In this document: one piece after another, positions 1-11,568 of the stretch
Layout of the letters: every line of letters starts with the position of its first letter
Numbering within the stretch: the first letter of the stretch is position 1
NCBI GenBank assembly: GCA_037039685.1
Contig: JAWNGF010000001.1
Location: forward strand, 2,728,001 to 2,792,000
Direction of reading: 5' to 3'
Length of the DNA: 64,000 nt
From: Ceratobasidium sp. AG-K
Lineage: Eukaryota > Basidiomycota > Agaricomycetes > Cantharellales > Ceratobasidiaceae
Position numbers and translations under genes: made by a program
The notes under the pieces: model-generated
Seen by the model: only the letters and a program-made list of their open reading frames with translations
Told to the model about the DNA's origin: nothing
Databases searched by the model: none

Positions 1-339
1 ATTATAAATCCGGCCACCTGTCTGAATAGATAACTGATTGTTGCTGTAGCCTTAAACTTATTCAGGGGACGTTAGATCAGGTCTCCGAGACAGCTACTAT
101 CACGTGGGTTCAACCTCGTGTTTTGTCTCGACCGCAGCTTGCTCAGCTCGCGACACGCTTGGACGAGTGGTGCGATCGGATCGATGCTTTGGATGCGTTT
201 GTACAGCAACAAACACCTGAGTTGTTTGCCCACTAGTAGTAGCAATATAATTAAAGTGTGTCCTGGTCGACAAGTCGAAAGTCTTGTAAAGCGGCGCGAT
301 ATAATTAAAATACACTCGATCCATAGCCATTGAGAGCGA
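1..339. other. Left-edge intergenic stretch
   Basis: No coding sequence could be supported. It lies 3' of the THOC7 gene, whose stop codon is at 340. It carries an E-box-like ATCACGTG at 99-106, one of several copies of this octamer in the window, so it may be the promoter of a gene beyond the left edge. Open frames here are short and resemble no family I know. Confidence 0.5.
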
Positions 340-1466
340 TTAAGACTCCTCGCCCGTGCCATCCGATGCCTCTCCCTCCTCCATTTCTTCGTCAGGCCTG
401 CGTGTCTTGGACTTGGGTTTGCTCCACTTATCGTTGTCCTCAACTTCACCTGCCTCCGCCTCCTCGGCAACTTCTCCCATTTCGATGTCGTCATCTCCTT
501 CTCCCTTGCCTGCGGTCGATAGCTGTGGTGCAGGAGTGCTCGGAGCTGCGCTGGGTGTGCCAGCCAGCGAGTGTGATGGAATGAATGGACGGGCTGCAGG
601 ATTGAGTAGATGGTTCGCCGAAGCCGACTCGCCAGGAGCGGGAGTCGATCCCGACGCGGCAGTCGAGGGGTCAGTTCCGTCTTGCGGCTTGCCCATTTGT
701 CGAAGAGAATGAATCTGTTGAACCAAAGTGTCAAGCACCGCCCGCCGAGCAGCCAAGTTTTCGTTGTGGTCTTCACGAGCGGCGCGAATAGTAGACAATT
801 CGTCTTCGAGCGCTGTAATGTCTCTGGTACACAGGCACAACTCAGGGACAACTGAGTAATGACACAGTTGCGCACTCACGCAGTAAGTTCCGCCCTTGAA
901 GGGTACTCATTTATTTTTTCAGCCACCACGTCATACTCTTGCTTGCGTTTCCGGAACATTTGTTCTTGTTCTAGCGTCAGGCGGAGGTTCTCAATATCGA
1001 GTCGGGTTGCTTCATGCTCCCGGGCTGCTCGGATATTGTCAGAGTGTTACGAAGGGTAAATCAGACAAACACTTACTGATACTCTCGATCTCACTACTGT
1101 ACTGTTGCGCTTGACGAGCCTCTGCATCAATCACAAGCGTGTTTTTTCGCATACTGAGACGAAACGAAGCCAGCTCCACGAGAAGTTCATCTCGAGTGTT
1201 TTCGACCTCTTCGAGAGTAACGAGCGACGCAAGCGAAGGATCGGGATTGTTTTGGTACGAGATGTATGCAAAATTGCGTGCAAGGTATGCCTGGAGGCGC
1301 TTCATGAGTTTGTTGATTGCCTTGTCATTGTTGGCGTTATGAACGCGAGCATGAATTGTCGCGTCTAAGAGAGAATAAGTAACAGCTTGATCGGGTATTG
1401 CCGCGGGACAACATACACACCCTCTTGCTCTTGAGTGAGTAGGGGCAGCGGAGGCTCGTTGGACAT
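340..1466 (-). CDS. THOC7: THO complex subunit 7 (THOC7/Mft1-like)
   Basis: Likely subunit of the THO/TREX complex, which binds nascent mRNA in the nucleus and couples transcription to export. Translation starts MSNEPPLPLL at 1466. A first intron (about 1366-1423) joins it to a segment with INKLMKRLQAYLAR and SMRKNTLVID; further exons carry a long coiled coil (MFRKRKQEYDVVAEKINEYP, then ALEDELSTIRAAR and QQIHSLRQMG). The order 'RIN-L-K', 'F-SM-KTLLVYD', 'R-QEYD-LA--I', 'LEALEKEL' and a final 'L---IH-L' is that of human THOC7. The C-terminal third is an acidic, S/P/E-rich tail. Three introns fit GT..AG ends. The gene is divergent from the sugar transporter, with about 276 bp between start codons. 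Family call is firm; the exact exon borders are by eye. Confidence 0.85.
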
Positions 1467-1742
1467 GGTCGTGAGGTAGCGCCAGCCTTGGGCGGTAATC
1501 ACCCGGAGAAAAGTGGACCCTGTGGAGTTGGATTTGTCAAGTCCTACTTGGCTTGGTTAGAGCGTGTCCGATACATGGAACAGTCTCCAGGGCTGGGCTT
1601 GATCGAATTGGTTATGAGATCTGACCCACTTGTTTAGTGTCACATTGGCCACCCCTGCTCTCTTTCGCCTATCAAATCCTCTCGCTCTTTAAAATGCCAC
1701 GAACTCTGTTTATTCCTCAAGTTCCCCACGCCCTTCCTCAGT

Positions 1743-3631
1743 ATGCTGGGCTCCAGCCTCGACCGACGTGATGTCTTTTCCGTGGCCTTGCTTGCCTTTG
1801 CCAGTCTCGCAGGTTTTATCATGGGGTTCGACACCTCGGTCATTAGTGGGGTTAAAGAGCTACCAGTAAGCACTTGCTTATACTCTCCGCCTCGCACACT
1901 CTAACATTATTTTTCTAGGCTTGGCTGGAGCGATTTGGCTCGCAGGATGAAACTGGGGCCTACGTACTCAGCACCTCCAACGAGTCGCTGGTTGTGTCCA
2001 TCTTGAGCGCAGGCACGTTCTTTGGGGCACTCAGTATGGTACGCGTCTGAACTTTTCACACGAGCGATTGATCTCACCGTCGACCTAGGGCTTGATTGCT
2101 GACAACTTTGGTCGCCGACTTGGCATCATTGGAGCTTCACTCATTTTCTCTGCCGGTGTCGCTATCCAAACTGGGGCCACCGGCATCCCAGTATTTGCAG
2201 GTTTGTCGAATCAAGCCTTCCTAGGCCATTAAATATCTGACCGATAGTTAGTTGGAAGAGTAGTTACGGGGTATGGTCTTGGTGCGATGGTCGCGTTCAT
2301 TCCGGTGTATCAATCTGAATGGCGAGCTATTCCCTGCGGCCATCTGCCATCTCGCTGACGTTCTTCCTAGTGCTCCCAAATCGATCCGAGGGGCAATCGT
2401 CATTTGCAGTCAGCTGGCCACCACTATCGGTCTCCTTATGGCCGCGGTGGTAAACCAAGCTGCACTCAAACTGACTGGCAACAAGTCATGGATGGTCCCC
2501 ATCGCCATTCAGATTGCATTCGCTGGTGTCTTAATGATCGGGATGGTATTCCTTCCCGAATCTCCTAGGTATCTTATCAAGCGAGGCCGGAACGATCAGG
2601 CTCTGAGTGCACTTGCCCGTCTCCGCCAACGCGAAACGACCGATCCTACGGTTGTTGAAGAGTTTGAAGACATGATCAAGAACGTCGAAGTCAGCGCGAT
2701 GAATAAGTCGAGTTACCTCGATTGTTTCAGACAGTTCAACAACAAGACTAGGACTAGGATGCTTACTGGCCTCGGGTTTTTGGGCGTACAACAGTTGACC
2801 GGTACGTTCGTTATCTCTGGGAGCCGTTCGGGCCGGGACTGAAATTAACCTTTCCAAGGTATCAACTTTATCTTCTATTATGGAACAACCTTCTTCGTTC
2901 GCTCTGGGATCAACGACCCGTATCTTATCAGTGTTTTGACCAATGTTGTCAATGTCGCCGCCACCCTTCCCGCATTTATACTCATCGAGCGCCTCGGTCG
3001 CCGCCCACTTCTCATCTGGGGCGCGTTCTTCCTGGCTATTTTCCAACTCATTATCGGTATTGCGGGGGTCGCCATCCCAGTATCAAATACCGCAGGGCAA
3101 CGCGTACTCGTCGCATTTGTGTTCCTTTACGTCGCGTCGTTTGCCGTGAGCTGGGGCACCGTCGCATGGGTGTTGGCCGCAGAAATCTTCCCTCTCTCGA
3201 TTCGTGCCAAGGGAGTGTCCATGACCAACGCGGCTAACTGGGCGGTCAATTTCGGCATTGGGCACTCTGTGCCCTACCTCGTCAACGAAAAGAGCCAGGG
3301 CGGCGCCGGTCTTGGTGCAAAGGTTTACTTTTTGTGGGGCGGCTTGAGTTGCCTTTGCTGCCTCTATGCCTGTAAGTCGGTTTCCTGCTCGTCTTGGCCC
3401 GATCATTGAATGCCCATTTGTGTAGACTTCTTCATTCCCGAGACTAGGGGATTGTCGTTGGAGCAGGTAGACATGATGTTCCTCAATACCACACCACGCA
3501 AGTCGACCGCCTACCACAAGGAACTCATGGCTGCGAGTCATGGATCTTCTATTGAAGACGGTCTCCCGGCCTTGCGTCATTCCAATTCCCAGACTTCGGA
3601 TAGCGTCGAAAAGGAGAAGGTGGCTGCATAA
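1743..3631 (+). CDS. MFS sugar transporter (sugar porter family)
   Basis: Membrane carrier of the major facilitator superfamily, probably importing a hexose or related sugar across the plasma membrane. The first helix contains GFIMGFDTSVISGVKEL, typical of fungal hexose/quinate porters. Downstream are the NFGRRLG loop, VGRVVTGYGLG, the helix 5/6 signature YQSECAPKSIRG, PESPRYLIKRGR before the central loop, QQLTGINFIFYYGT, ERLGRRPLL, and PETRGLSLEQVD at the end of helix 12. Total length is about 500 residues, normal for the family. Start 1743 is chosen because the upstream ATG at 1694 runs into a stop. Six introns: 1866-1918, 2039-2088, 2201-2251, 2322-2370, about 2802-2858 and about 3370-3424. 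The fourth begins GC, not GT. Substrate cannot be told from sequence. Confidence 0.92.
2322..2370 (+). other. GC-AG intron in the sugar transporter gene
   Basis: The 49-nt intron starts GCGAGC and ends CCTAG. Removing it joins CAA TCT GAA TG to T GCT CCC, giving the invariant porter sequence QSECAPK. No GT donor nearby restores the frame. The donor match to the usual AG|GCAAGT is weak, but the protein join is convincing. Confidence 0.8.
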
Positions 3632-4043
3632 TGTAACCTTATTTCCGAGTGAACGCATGCCCTGGTCCCGAGATTGGAGTTCTTTTATACATGCGTTCTT
3701 GTCTAATTACTTGTTTTTATCACCGCTATCGCTGTAATTGTTCACTAGGTTATTGTTGTCTCACTAAACATTGGAGTCGATCTGTCGCCTGGCTTGCCAT
3801 CACACAAATACATTGTTTGCACTATCCAAGTACAAACCAGAAAATAAAGAAATACCTAACATATTGCCTAAACGAGGATATTGCCTACACAGGAGGAAGG
3901 TCTTTGCGCTGCCGCTTGTTTCCTCCTCTTGTCGTGTGGGTAGCAGCCGTGCCAGAGGATGAAACAGATACAGAGCGTTTTCGCTAATTTACTCTCCAAG
4001 TCAGCATCGAACAAGAAACCAAGCCCGGGAGGAAGAACCAGCA
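3632..4043. other. Convergent intergenic region
   Basis: Lies between the stop codons of the sugar transporter (+) and SWC4 (-). It should hold the two 3'UTRs. I see no reading frame with family resemblance and no repeat. Confidence 0.5.
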
Positions 4044-5802
4044 CTAAGATCTGACCTGTTTCTCGCCCGGCGTCCGACTCCTGCCCTTGACGTTCTTCGC
4101 TCCTGCAGACCCTTCTCGCTCCTCATCTTCTCCGGCTCCCTGCTCCAGTCGCGCCTTGAGCACGCTTAGCTCGTGTTTGGTCCGGTCTAGTGAGCGTTTG
4201 ACGTCTACCATGCCCAACGCCGCACTCTGGAGTGCTTCGAGCTTCTCGATGTTGGCGCGAGTAGGCATGACCAATCGGTCGTGCGAGAGACCAAGTTCGG
4301 CGATAATGGTGTGTATTCCAGATGAAACGCGCACAGTCGGGATGCGGGAGGAACGGGCATGGGCTGCAACATGCCCGACTTGGTCGGGTTGGTTGGAGGG
4401 TCGATGCGGGTGATGCAGTTGAGTATGTCTAGCCCAGCAGATGTTTAGCCACAAGAGGAATCACATGACGGTTTACATACTTACCGCTTGCGGTTTGTTT
4501 TGCGTCCGTCTTTCGGCCCTTGTTTCCGGGGCCGAGACCGAGCAGTGCGAGACTGTTGCTGCCTGGTGTTCCGGGGGTATCTATATCCATACTCAAACTA
4601 ACACTCGTGTCTCGCCTCTTTTTCTTCTTTTCTTGCGTCACCGCACCAGCAGCCACACTACCCGGACCCGTGGTAAAGTAGTCCGGATCGACATTGAGGT
4701 TGGCCAGACCCGAGTCGAGTCCACCGAGCATGCGAAGAATCTCCTCCCGGTCCCGGGCAAAGCGCGCTTCATTTTGTTGCAGGCGCTTCATCTCGATGTA
4801 CAGAGCCTCCTCCTCAGCGATCTGGGCAGGCGTCCGATTGAACAGCCCGCGGAGGTATTCTTTGCGAGTTGTTTCTCGGTCTGAGGGAGACGATTAGTCT
4901 TTGCGGAGAGAGAGTGGGTGGTCCGCTTGCCTTTGTCAAAGTTGAACGAGCCCAAAAGTTGTGACTTGGTGGCTTCGTCCCCGCCCCACGGTCGCTGGCG
5001 GAGCAGTTTGCGACAGACGCTGTAGTAGCGATGTTTTAAATCCTATCCAGTCGTTTATGGCTTTGGTCCGGACAAAGTGTTGATAACGTACCTCTATGGA
5101 CCGCTCCTTTCCCCCTGGAAAGTCGTATCTATCGTGGATAACGAAAAACCGAACGTCATACTCGCGTGCCATTTGGAAGAGATAATCCGTCTCTTCACGG
5201 GTCCAATCTGCGTCTGTCAAGATCTAAGTTTGGGGTTCCCAGAATGTTTGGGTCGAAGGGTACCTTGGAGAGACTTGTTATATTCGTCTGTCGAGTAGAC
5301 GTATACTGCTGGCGTGACATTGTATTTTTCGAACTGATAGGCTACCAAAGGTTTGTCAATTCAGGTCAGGACGAAGAGAAAAGGCACAAGTATCTCACTT
5401 GGTTCAGCCTGAGGTTCGGGTTCAACTGGTACCTTGGCCCAGTGCTTAAGCTTCAAACCATCCGTCCTCGCCCCGTTTGAAAACTGGCGCCATTCCCTAT
5501 TTCGATCATGTAGGATGCATCTCACCAAGCCAATTGTATCACATACCACTTGGAAGCAGGTTTCTCCTCTTTTGGTTTCTCGGCCTGAGTCTTTCCAAAG
5601 GTCGGTTTCTGTTTAAGCTTTGGCGGAGCGTAGGTCTGGACAAGAGTCGGAGAGTTGTCGCCAATGAGGGCATACACCTCGCGAGAGATGCCTTCTGGCT
5701 TCCTGGGTGCACCAGAAATAATTTTCTTGCCGAAGGAATAATAGCAGAGGACCCAGCAGTCGGTAAAGACAAGATATCCCGGACATCTGCAGATGAAGTC
5801 AT
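4044..5802 (-). CDS. SWC4: SWR1/NuA4 subunit SWC4 (DMAP1, Eaf2)
   Basis: Chromatin factor shared by the SWR1 (H2A.Z exchange) and NuA4 (histone acetylation) complexes. It starts MTSSADVRDILSLP, the usual N-terminal motif, followed by APRKPEGISREVYALIGDN, then WEWRQFSNGARTDGLKLKHW and the SANT-like domain: DADWTREETDYLFQMAREYD, VIHDRYDFPG, DLKHRYYSVCRKLL. The C-terminal half has the conserved MKRLQ-NEARFARDREEIL coiled coil and LSHDRLVMPTRANIEKL. About six introns; 4881-4930 is GC-AG. Two breaks in frame, near 5715-5735 and 4350-4400, each need one added base to keep the family sequence. I read both as sequencing deletions, because sequence on both sides is well conserved; a damaged allele is the alternative. 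It is divergent from VTC1 with 159 bp between start codons. Confidence 0.85.
4881..4930 (-). other. GC-AG intron in SWC4
   Basis: On the minus strand the intron begins GCAAGC after FNFDK (..GACAAAG) and ends CCCTCAG. Splicing yields NFDKDRETTRKEYLRGLF, matching the SWC4 family. AAAG|GCAAGC is the classical GC-donor context. Length 50 nt. Confidence 0.85.
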
Positions 5803-5961
5803 CGTCTATAGGGTGGCTATGGTGGTCGGCTTTAGGAAGTGCAGACGACGGACCCTGAAACGTGCCAGGGTCCTCCGAGCGTCATGGAATTGGACCTGCC
5901 TGTGGAAGTTCCCAGTCCCGCTTACCGCCTTCCTCAACCGTTTAAACTTTACCAGCCCCAA

Positions 5962-6568
5962 ATGTCGACCCAGCCCTTGTTGCAGCGTACCGCGACGAAG
6001 CGTATTGCCCTCCCTGTGCGTGTAGAGCCTAAAGTTTTCTTTGCAAACGAGCGCACGTTCTTGTCATGGCTCCACTTTACGGTCGTGTTGGGAGGTCTGG
6101 CGGTCGGGTTGTTGAATTTTGGGGACAAGGTGTGTGCAGTATATTATTGTGGTACCACGCAGCTGAAACATTGGGTATTCAGGTGGGAAGGATTAGTGCC
6201 GGAATGTTTTCGATCGTTGGTGAGCAAATTCTTAACTGCCTCCCGACCTGTCAGCTGTAACACTTATGGATGTGGTGCAGCCATTGCGGTCATGATCTAT
6301 GCCTTGGTTACATATCACTGGCGAGCGGCGGCGATAGCTAGACGTGGTTCCGGCCCTTATGACGACCGTCTTGGCCCGGTACGTACCATACGCCATAGAA
6401 TCACAGATTACTGTAAAACTGACGCAACAATTTGCTATGCGTAGACTATCCTTTGCATTGCGCTACTCGGTACGTTTCATCTCAAATGGTATACGGACAC
6501 CAGTTAAGCTTACTATTCTGACAGCTGCTATCATCGTCAATTTTGTGTTGAGGTTCACCGAGGCTTGA
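5962..6568 (+). CDS. VTC1: Vacuolar transporter chaperone subunit 1 (VTC1)
   Basis: Small membrane subunit of the VTC complex, which makes polyphosphate from ATP and moves it into the vacuole. The start at 5962 gives [20 protein letters not shown]. After it come the near-invariant [16 protein letters not shown], a first membrane helix ([14 protein letters not shown]), [20 protein letters not shown] as the second helix, and [19 protein letters not shown] before the third helix ending [10 protein letters not shown]. The whole protein is essentially a DUF202/VTC1 module, as in yeast Vtc1. Five exons with introns at 6130-6182, 6220-6280, about 6370-6440 and about 6470-6525; two internal exons are only 37 and 25 nt. 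An upstream in-frame extension from 5839 lies in the SWC4 promoter and is not conserved, so I prefer 5962. Confidence 0.95.
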
Positions 6569-7223
6569 GGAGTCAACAGACAGTGTCTGGCAGACGGATT
6601 TCCCCTCGAGTGTTCTCAGCACCTGAATTAGCTCCTAGTATTCCCAGCGTGGTTTTGTGTAATACGGTTTTGTATCGCAATGGACTCGGTTTAGGATTCC
6701 ACATCAGCGCTTGAGGATAAGGTTACCTTCCGCATTATCCTCTTGATACATCCTCGAGCGTCCGGATGCCAACAACCGCGACGTGAGGTGAAGGCGGGAT
6801 TTGTTTGGTTCTCGACTAGATCAGTAAAAGATTCTAGGCTTTACACGCATCACAGCCCAATATCACAGACCCCTATTATCGATTCAGCGTGGGCTTTGTT
6901 CTTCCAACCTGAGGTCCGCTCGCATTCTTTGAAAGAGAGCGCCCCTAAGCCTCGGCACGTGATCTTCAAACCGCCTCGGCGCCACCTCAACGCTGGTTGG
7001 GGGGTCTCACAGCTCACTGATCTCACCTGTTGCCAACCACGACAGTCCCGACCGGATTTCTTGACCACACAACGGAAAAATACTGCATATAAAGACGGTT
7101 TGAACAAGTGGTTCAACCTAGCTCCCTTCCTGTGCGTTGCTACCCCTAATCTACCCTGGGCGTGCGTGTTTATACTAGAGCAGCACCGCAGGTGTTCCAT
7201 AACCGAATACTGTATATATAAAC
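6569..7223. other. Upstream region of the Grr1-like gene
   Basis: Roughly 650 bp between the VTC1 stop and the first 5'UTR intron of the F-box gene. It contains an E-box CACGTGAT at 6956-6963 and a TATA-like CATATAAAG near 7085-7093. No convincing coding exon was seen, although short frames are open. Confidence 0.5.
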
Positions 7224-7273
7224 GTAAGTGACGCTGATTTACCTCAAAGTGCTGACGTTTATACGATTGACAG
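7224..7273 (+). other. 5'UTR intron ending one base before the ATG
   Basis: GTAAGT at 7224 is followed by a GCTGAC branch-like site and by GACAG at 7269-7273. The start codon of the F-box protein is at 7275, leaving a single C between acceptor and ATG. This 50-nt length is the same as the coding introns of the window. Transcript data would be needed to prove it. Confidence 0.65.
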
Positions 7274-7274
7274 C

Positions 7275-10009
7275 ATGTTTATCTCCTCCAATCGCCCAAC
7301 TGCATCACCTGCGATTTCTGTCACGTCTGTGTCAGACGACGATGAGGACTTGGAGAACTCTGCGTTCTATCTGGACGGAGACAACAAGGCTCGCCTTCTC
7401 CCCGCCCAGTTCTCCTCGCGCCTACATTCGTTGTCCATATCCGAGTCGAGGGACCAGACCACACTCTCATTGGCCAACAGCATACCACCAGAGGTCCTAA
7501 TCCACATTTTCCGACTCATACCCCTTCCCAAGGATCTATATGCGTGTCTCATGGTATCTCGCAATTGGTGCGCGTGTGCCGTCGAGCTGCTGTGGCACAA
7601 ACCTGTGGCTACCAAGAATGCGTCGCTTTACAAGCTCCTCGCGGCCTTTGGCAGGGAAGACATGACTTTCCGCTATGGGTCGTTTGTGCGAAGGCTCAAT
7701 TTCATGGCTTTTGGTGCGGAAATGAACGATACCATGTTGACCCGACTCGCCGATTGCACACGGCTCGAGAGACTCACACTCGTCGGCTGCACATCTATCA
7801 CCGACGAGTCGCTCGAGCTCATTCTCAGCAAGATGCCGAACCTCGTCGCACTCGACCTCACCGGTGTTGCGGGTGTTACCGACAAGAGTATAATGGCCCT
7901 CGCGCGTACTGCGTCGCGGTTGCAGGGCATCAACCTCGGTGGCTGCAAATCCGTTACGGACGAGGGTATCAGCCACCTTGCCACTCACTGCACCCTGTTG
8001 CGTCGAGTCAAGCTAGCCGGTCTCCAAGTGACAAACCAGAGTGTCATCCAGCTCGCCAGGCAGTGTCCGCTCTTATTGGAGATGGATCTCAATTGCTGTA
8101 CATCCATCAGCAACGCCGCCATCCGCGAACTCTGGACTTGCTCTGGACACATTCGGGAGCTCAAGTTGGGTTTGATTGGCGGCTCATTGAACGACGACGC
8201 ATTTCCTGTGCCAGTTGATGCCCAGTCAAGGATGATCGCTAGTGGGGCACCTAATCAGGCTCCCACACTCCTCGTGCCCAGCGAAACTTCCTTGACCAAT
8301 GCGCGCAGCTTCGAGCACCTTCGAATTCTCGATCTCACAGGATGCACGTCATTGACTGACGCCGCAGTCGAGGGTATCATTTCCGTCGCCCCCAAGATCC
8401 GAAACCTGGTCTTGGCCAAGTGTACCCTTCTCACCGACAGCGCCATTACAAGCGTTTGCAAGCTAGGGAGATATTTGCATTATTTGCATCTAGGACATGT
8501 TGCGTTGTAAGTGGGACCTGGTTTTTGTTAAACCTAGTGAGCTAAACCGTGCACTTCGGCAGGATTACGGATCGAGCTGTCATTCAACTCGCCCGGACAT
8601 GCACACGTCTACGATACGTCGACTTGGCATGTAAGTGATTTATGCTTCCTTTTTTCCGACACTCATTTATCTCTTGACAGGTTGTACCCAGTTAACAGAT
8701 TTATCCGTGTCAGAGCTAGCTACACTCGTCAAGCTCCGACGTATCGGTCTAGTCCGGGTCGTCAACTTGACCGACCAGGCCGTATTTGCTCTCTCCGAAC
8801 GCCAGTCATCCCTCGAGCGCATCCATCTATCGTACTGTGAACAAGTCACCATTCCTGCGATCCACTTTTTGCTGCAAAGGCTACACAAGTTGACCCACCT
8901 TAGCTTGACTGGCATTCCAGCGTTTAGGAGGGAGGAATTGCAGCGATTCTGCAGGACACCACCAAGGGTTAGTTAGGTCTCCCCTTCAGCCTATTGCGTT
9001 TTCGCATTCTCGTACACATTAATCCATATTCTGATTCGCCCATGATGATCGCGTGACTGACTCTTTTCATATTGTTCAGGAATTCAACCCTAGCCAACGA
9101 GCGGCATTTTGTGTCTATTCTGGCAAGGGCGTTGCTGACCTACGCCGTTATCTCGAATACCTCAGTTCAACTGTCGATGGCATGCGCGGCCCGCTCACTT
9201 CAGATACGGAGGACGAGGCCGACGACGATGATATCTCCCAACTCGACGATTTTATTACCTACCCACAGTTGCCGAACCCCTCGGGTACATCCTTGGCTAC
9301 TCCGAGTGAGGGGGCCAACCCTGCTGGGCCTCTGACCCCCGCACAAGACACCAACACGCTCTTTGCGACTACTTCTCATATCACAACCCATAACGGCGCC
9401 TCGACGAGTTCAGAACCTGGAACCGTATATGCGCCCGTCCCCCATCGGCCGATGGAGTCCAGTTCCCCTACCGCCACGATCGTAGCCGGACCAGGACGTA
9501 TCATTTCTGGGAACTCTTCGGCCTCGGCTTCATCTATCGGAATACCGACGCCCGATCTCGTGTTTGCAGAGGGTGGGGCATCGTTGCATGGCAGTTCCAC
9601 CATTCGAGCGCCGCACCGGGCGAACAACCATGGCGGAGAACCAATCAGCGTAACCCACCCCGTGTACTTTACCTCGACCTCATCCCACCATGTGATCGAC
9701 ACTCGACAATCCGATACCGCTGCCTTGCCTGGCGACCGTGCGCTGGAGCATAGCGTACGAGAGGCGTTGACCGCCGGGGAGAACAACGGATATGTAATAG
9801 CCCCCTTGGCTCATGTCGAGGGTGGAAGTGATACGGACACTCCCGCGAGCGTTTCCGGGAGCGGAGCTGGTCCGAGTACGAGCACAAACACGAACGGGAG
9901 CAATCCCGGAAGGGGGCGGTTGAGAATGCTGCGTGTCCCGGATTATGCCTTGCCTTGGAAGAGGACAAACAGGAGGAATGATGGAGAAAATGGTGAAGGT
10001 GCCCAGTAA
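7275..10009 (+). CDS. GRR1: F-box/LRR protein, Grr1-like SCF substrate receptor
   Basis: Likely substrate-recognition subunit of an SCF ubiquitin ligase. An F-box lies around residues 68-110 (SIPPEVLIHIFRLIP... CLMVSRNWCACAVELLWHKP). It is followed by a long run of cysteine-containing leucine-rich repeats of the 'L--L-L-GC--ITD-S' type (LTLVGCTSITDESLE, INLGGCKSVTDEGIS, LDLTGCTSLTDAAVE and later HLSYCEQVTIPAIH), continuing across the introns near 8507-8562 and 8631-8681. After the third intron (8968-9079) the conserved EFNPSQRAAFCVYSG block appears, then an acidic and S/T/P-rich C-terminal tail ending near 10009. This architecture matches fungal Grr1, which couples glucose sensing and cell-cycle control to proteolysis. 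No internal frame break was seen. Confidence 0.92.
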
Positions 10010-10157
10010 GACGCATGTATACGTTTTGTGCTAGTAGGCATTAGGCAACTGGCAACATGGACTGATTGCCGTTTACTTGTTTTGTACTGTATTTTCTTGC
10101 GAGTGGCTGTAAGTGCGAAACCAAGGGATAATAGAATAATTGGAAGGCTGTAGCTTG

Positions 10158-11568
10158 TTACATTTCGAGACGAAGCCATGAAAGTAGGTTTTGAAGGCGA
10201 TCTGGAGGACCTGAGTAGGATTTTATGAGAGTTTCTTCTGCATTATCGAGTGTGCCATAGCGAAGGCCAACGAGCGCTCCGTCTGGAACCTCCAGCCCTT
10301 TGATCTGACACTGAGTTATGAGTCCGCGTTTCGATGTTATATGGATGTTCTATGTGTAGTGTGAGTGAACGACAAAAACAATGAAGCGAACCACTCACGA
10401 CATGACCCCAAGAAAAGGTATTGTTCAAGTCATGCGTAAACTCTGGAGTTTGACCCAATCTCCAATCCCAGCTCTACCCAACCTCTCAGTCGCGTCCCAT
10501 TGATTAAGGTACGCCACTTACTCGTAGCTCAGCGGTCCCCTTGTCGACGATCTCGTTCCCATGCTCAACCTGCATTACAACGTCCTCGTCTTGGTCTTCT
10601 GGATAGTACCTTTCTCGAAATGCCCAAGTTACGGCTTGTACGAAGGAATCGTGGGTTACGGATGGAGAAAAGCTACTGAGGTTCGCCACCGGAGAACGGA
10701 CTGATTCGACACCTTTGGTGTGCAGGGATGACTAAATCAATAATCACTGAGCGCGTGCAGGAGCCGTATCACAACAACTAACCTTGGTGTTTCTAAGCAA
10801 GTTCCCTAGACGGTCTAGTTGCGCATTAATGAGCATCGTTCCATGATGGTACGCTCGTTTGTTAATAATCTTGTATGCTGAGCCTGAAACGTATCGAAAG
10901 CCCTATCAGTCTAGGCCAGGTACAACAGGGAGGCGCATATCTTTTTATCATGTACAACGATATCGTGCCGTTCGTTCACGTGTGCGGGTATGGATATTTC
11001 TTGAGAGTTGAGTGCCGATGCGACAAGTTCCGCGTTGCTTCTTCGATCAAACGTTTCGCGCGGGATCATGATGCTGTAGTTAGTGTTTCCTAGATCCTAC
11101 GTAGCGGAACCGTTCGACATGAATAATATATGACCTTGAAATGATACGTACGTGATACACAGTGCCTCCGCCACTTCTCCTACGCACGAATTCAACCCCA
11201 GATTCACGTAGCGCAGTTTGATTGATTTCTTTCCATGGGTTCTAACCTGGATATAGGTGATAGCCAGTTAGGGATAGCATGGCTGCACCCACCTGGTTTC
11301 TACCTATAATTATGCTTTCCTTATTTCGATACATGAAAAGTATGGGAAGGGCTGGATCAGTATGCCTGAATAACCTAGGAGATTGTCCAGTTTAGCTAAA
11401 TAGGGATTGCACGAAGACGAACCAATCCTCATAGCTGAGGTTGAAATACGGGTCGTTGGAAAGGGAAACATAAACTTTGGGTTGGGATAGAGATGCTGAA
11501 AAAGACCTATATCTTTGAAGTGATCGTCCTGCCCGTAAAGCACGAGCAGTGAATGGAAGAGAAACCAT
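10158..11568 (-). CDS. Lipoate-protein ligase A, mitochondrial
   Basis: Attaches lipoate to E2 subunits of mitochondrial 2-oxoacid dehydrogenases and glycine cleavage H protein. The ATG at 11568 gives a basic, Ser/Arg-rich leader ([20 protein letters not shown]) suited to mitochondrial import. Then come [32 protein letters not shown], the [19 protein letters not shown] lipoate-binding signature, [10 protein letters not shown], and after the next intron [15 protein letters not shown]. The C-terminal domain has [13 protein letters not shown] and ends LSWLRLEM. About seven introns. The join at 10884-10936 is odd: no GT donor fits, and the best splice uses GC and gives KKICSAYK where the family has KKISGSAY, one residue short. 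It is divergent from the EF-G2 gene. Confidence 0.9.
10884..10936 (-). other. Tentative GC-AG intron in the lipoate ligase gene
   Basis: On the minus strand a donor ..AAAAAGATAT|GCGCCT with acceptor TTTCAG|GCTCAG keeps the frame, but drops one residue of the conserved KISGSAY motif. A missing base at the exon edge is equally possible. I give it only as the best available reading. Confidence 0.4.

Noticed and set aside
72..875. 267-codon minus-strand frame overlapping the 3' part of THOC7
   Set aside because: Same strand but a different frame from the THOC7 exon, Arg/Leu-rich with no domain; a shadow of the real gene.
10931..10940. U12-type (AT-AC) intron in lipoate ligase
   Set aside because: The donor lacks the ATATCCTT consensus, no U12 branch site is seen, and the resulting frame is wrong.
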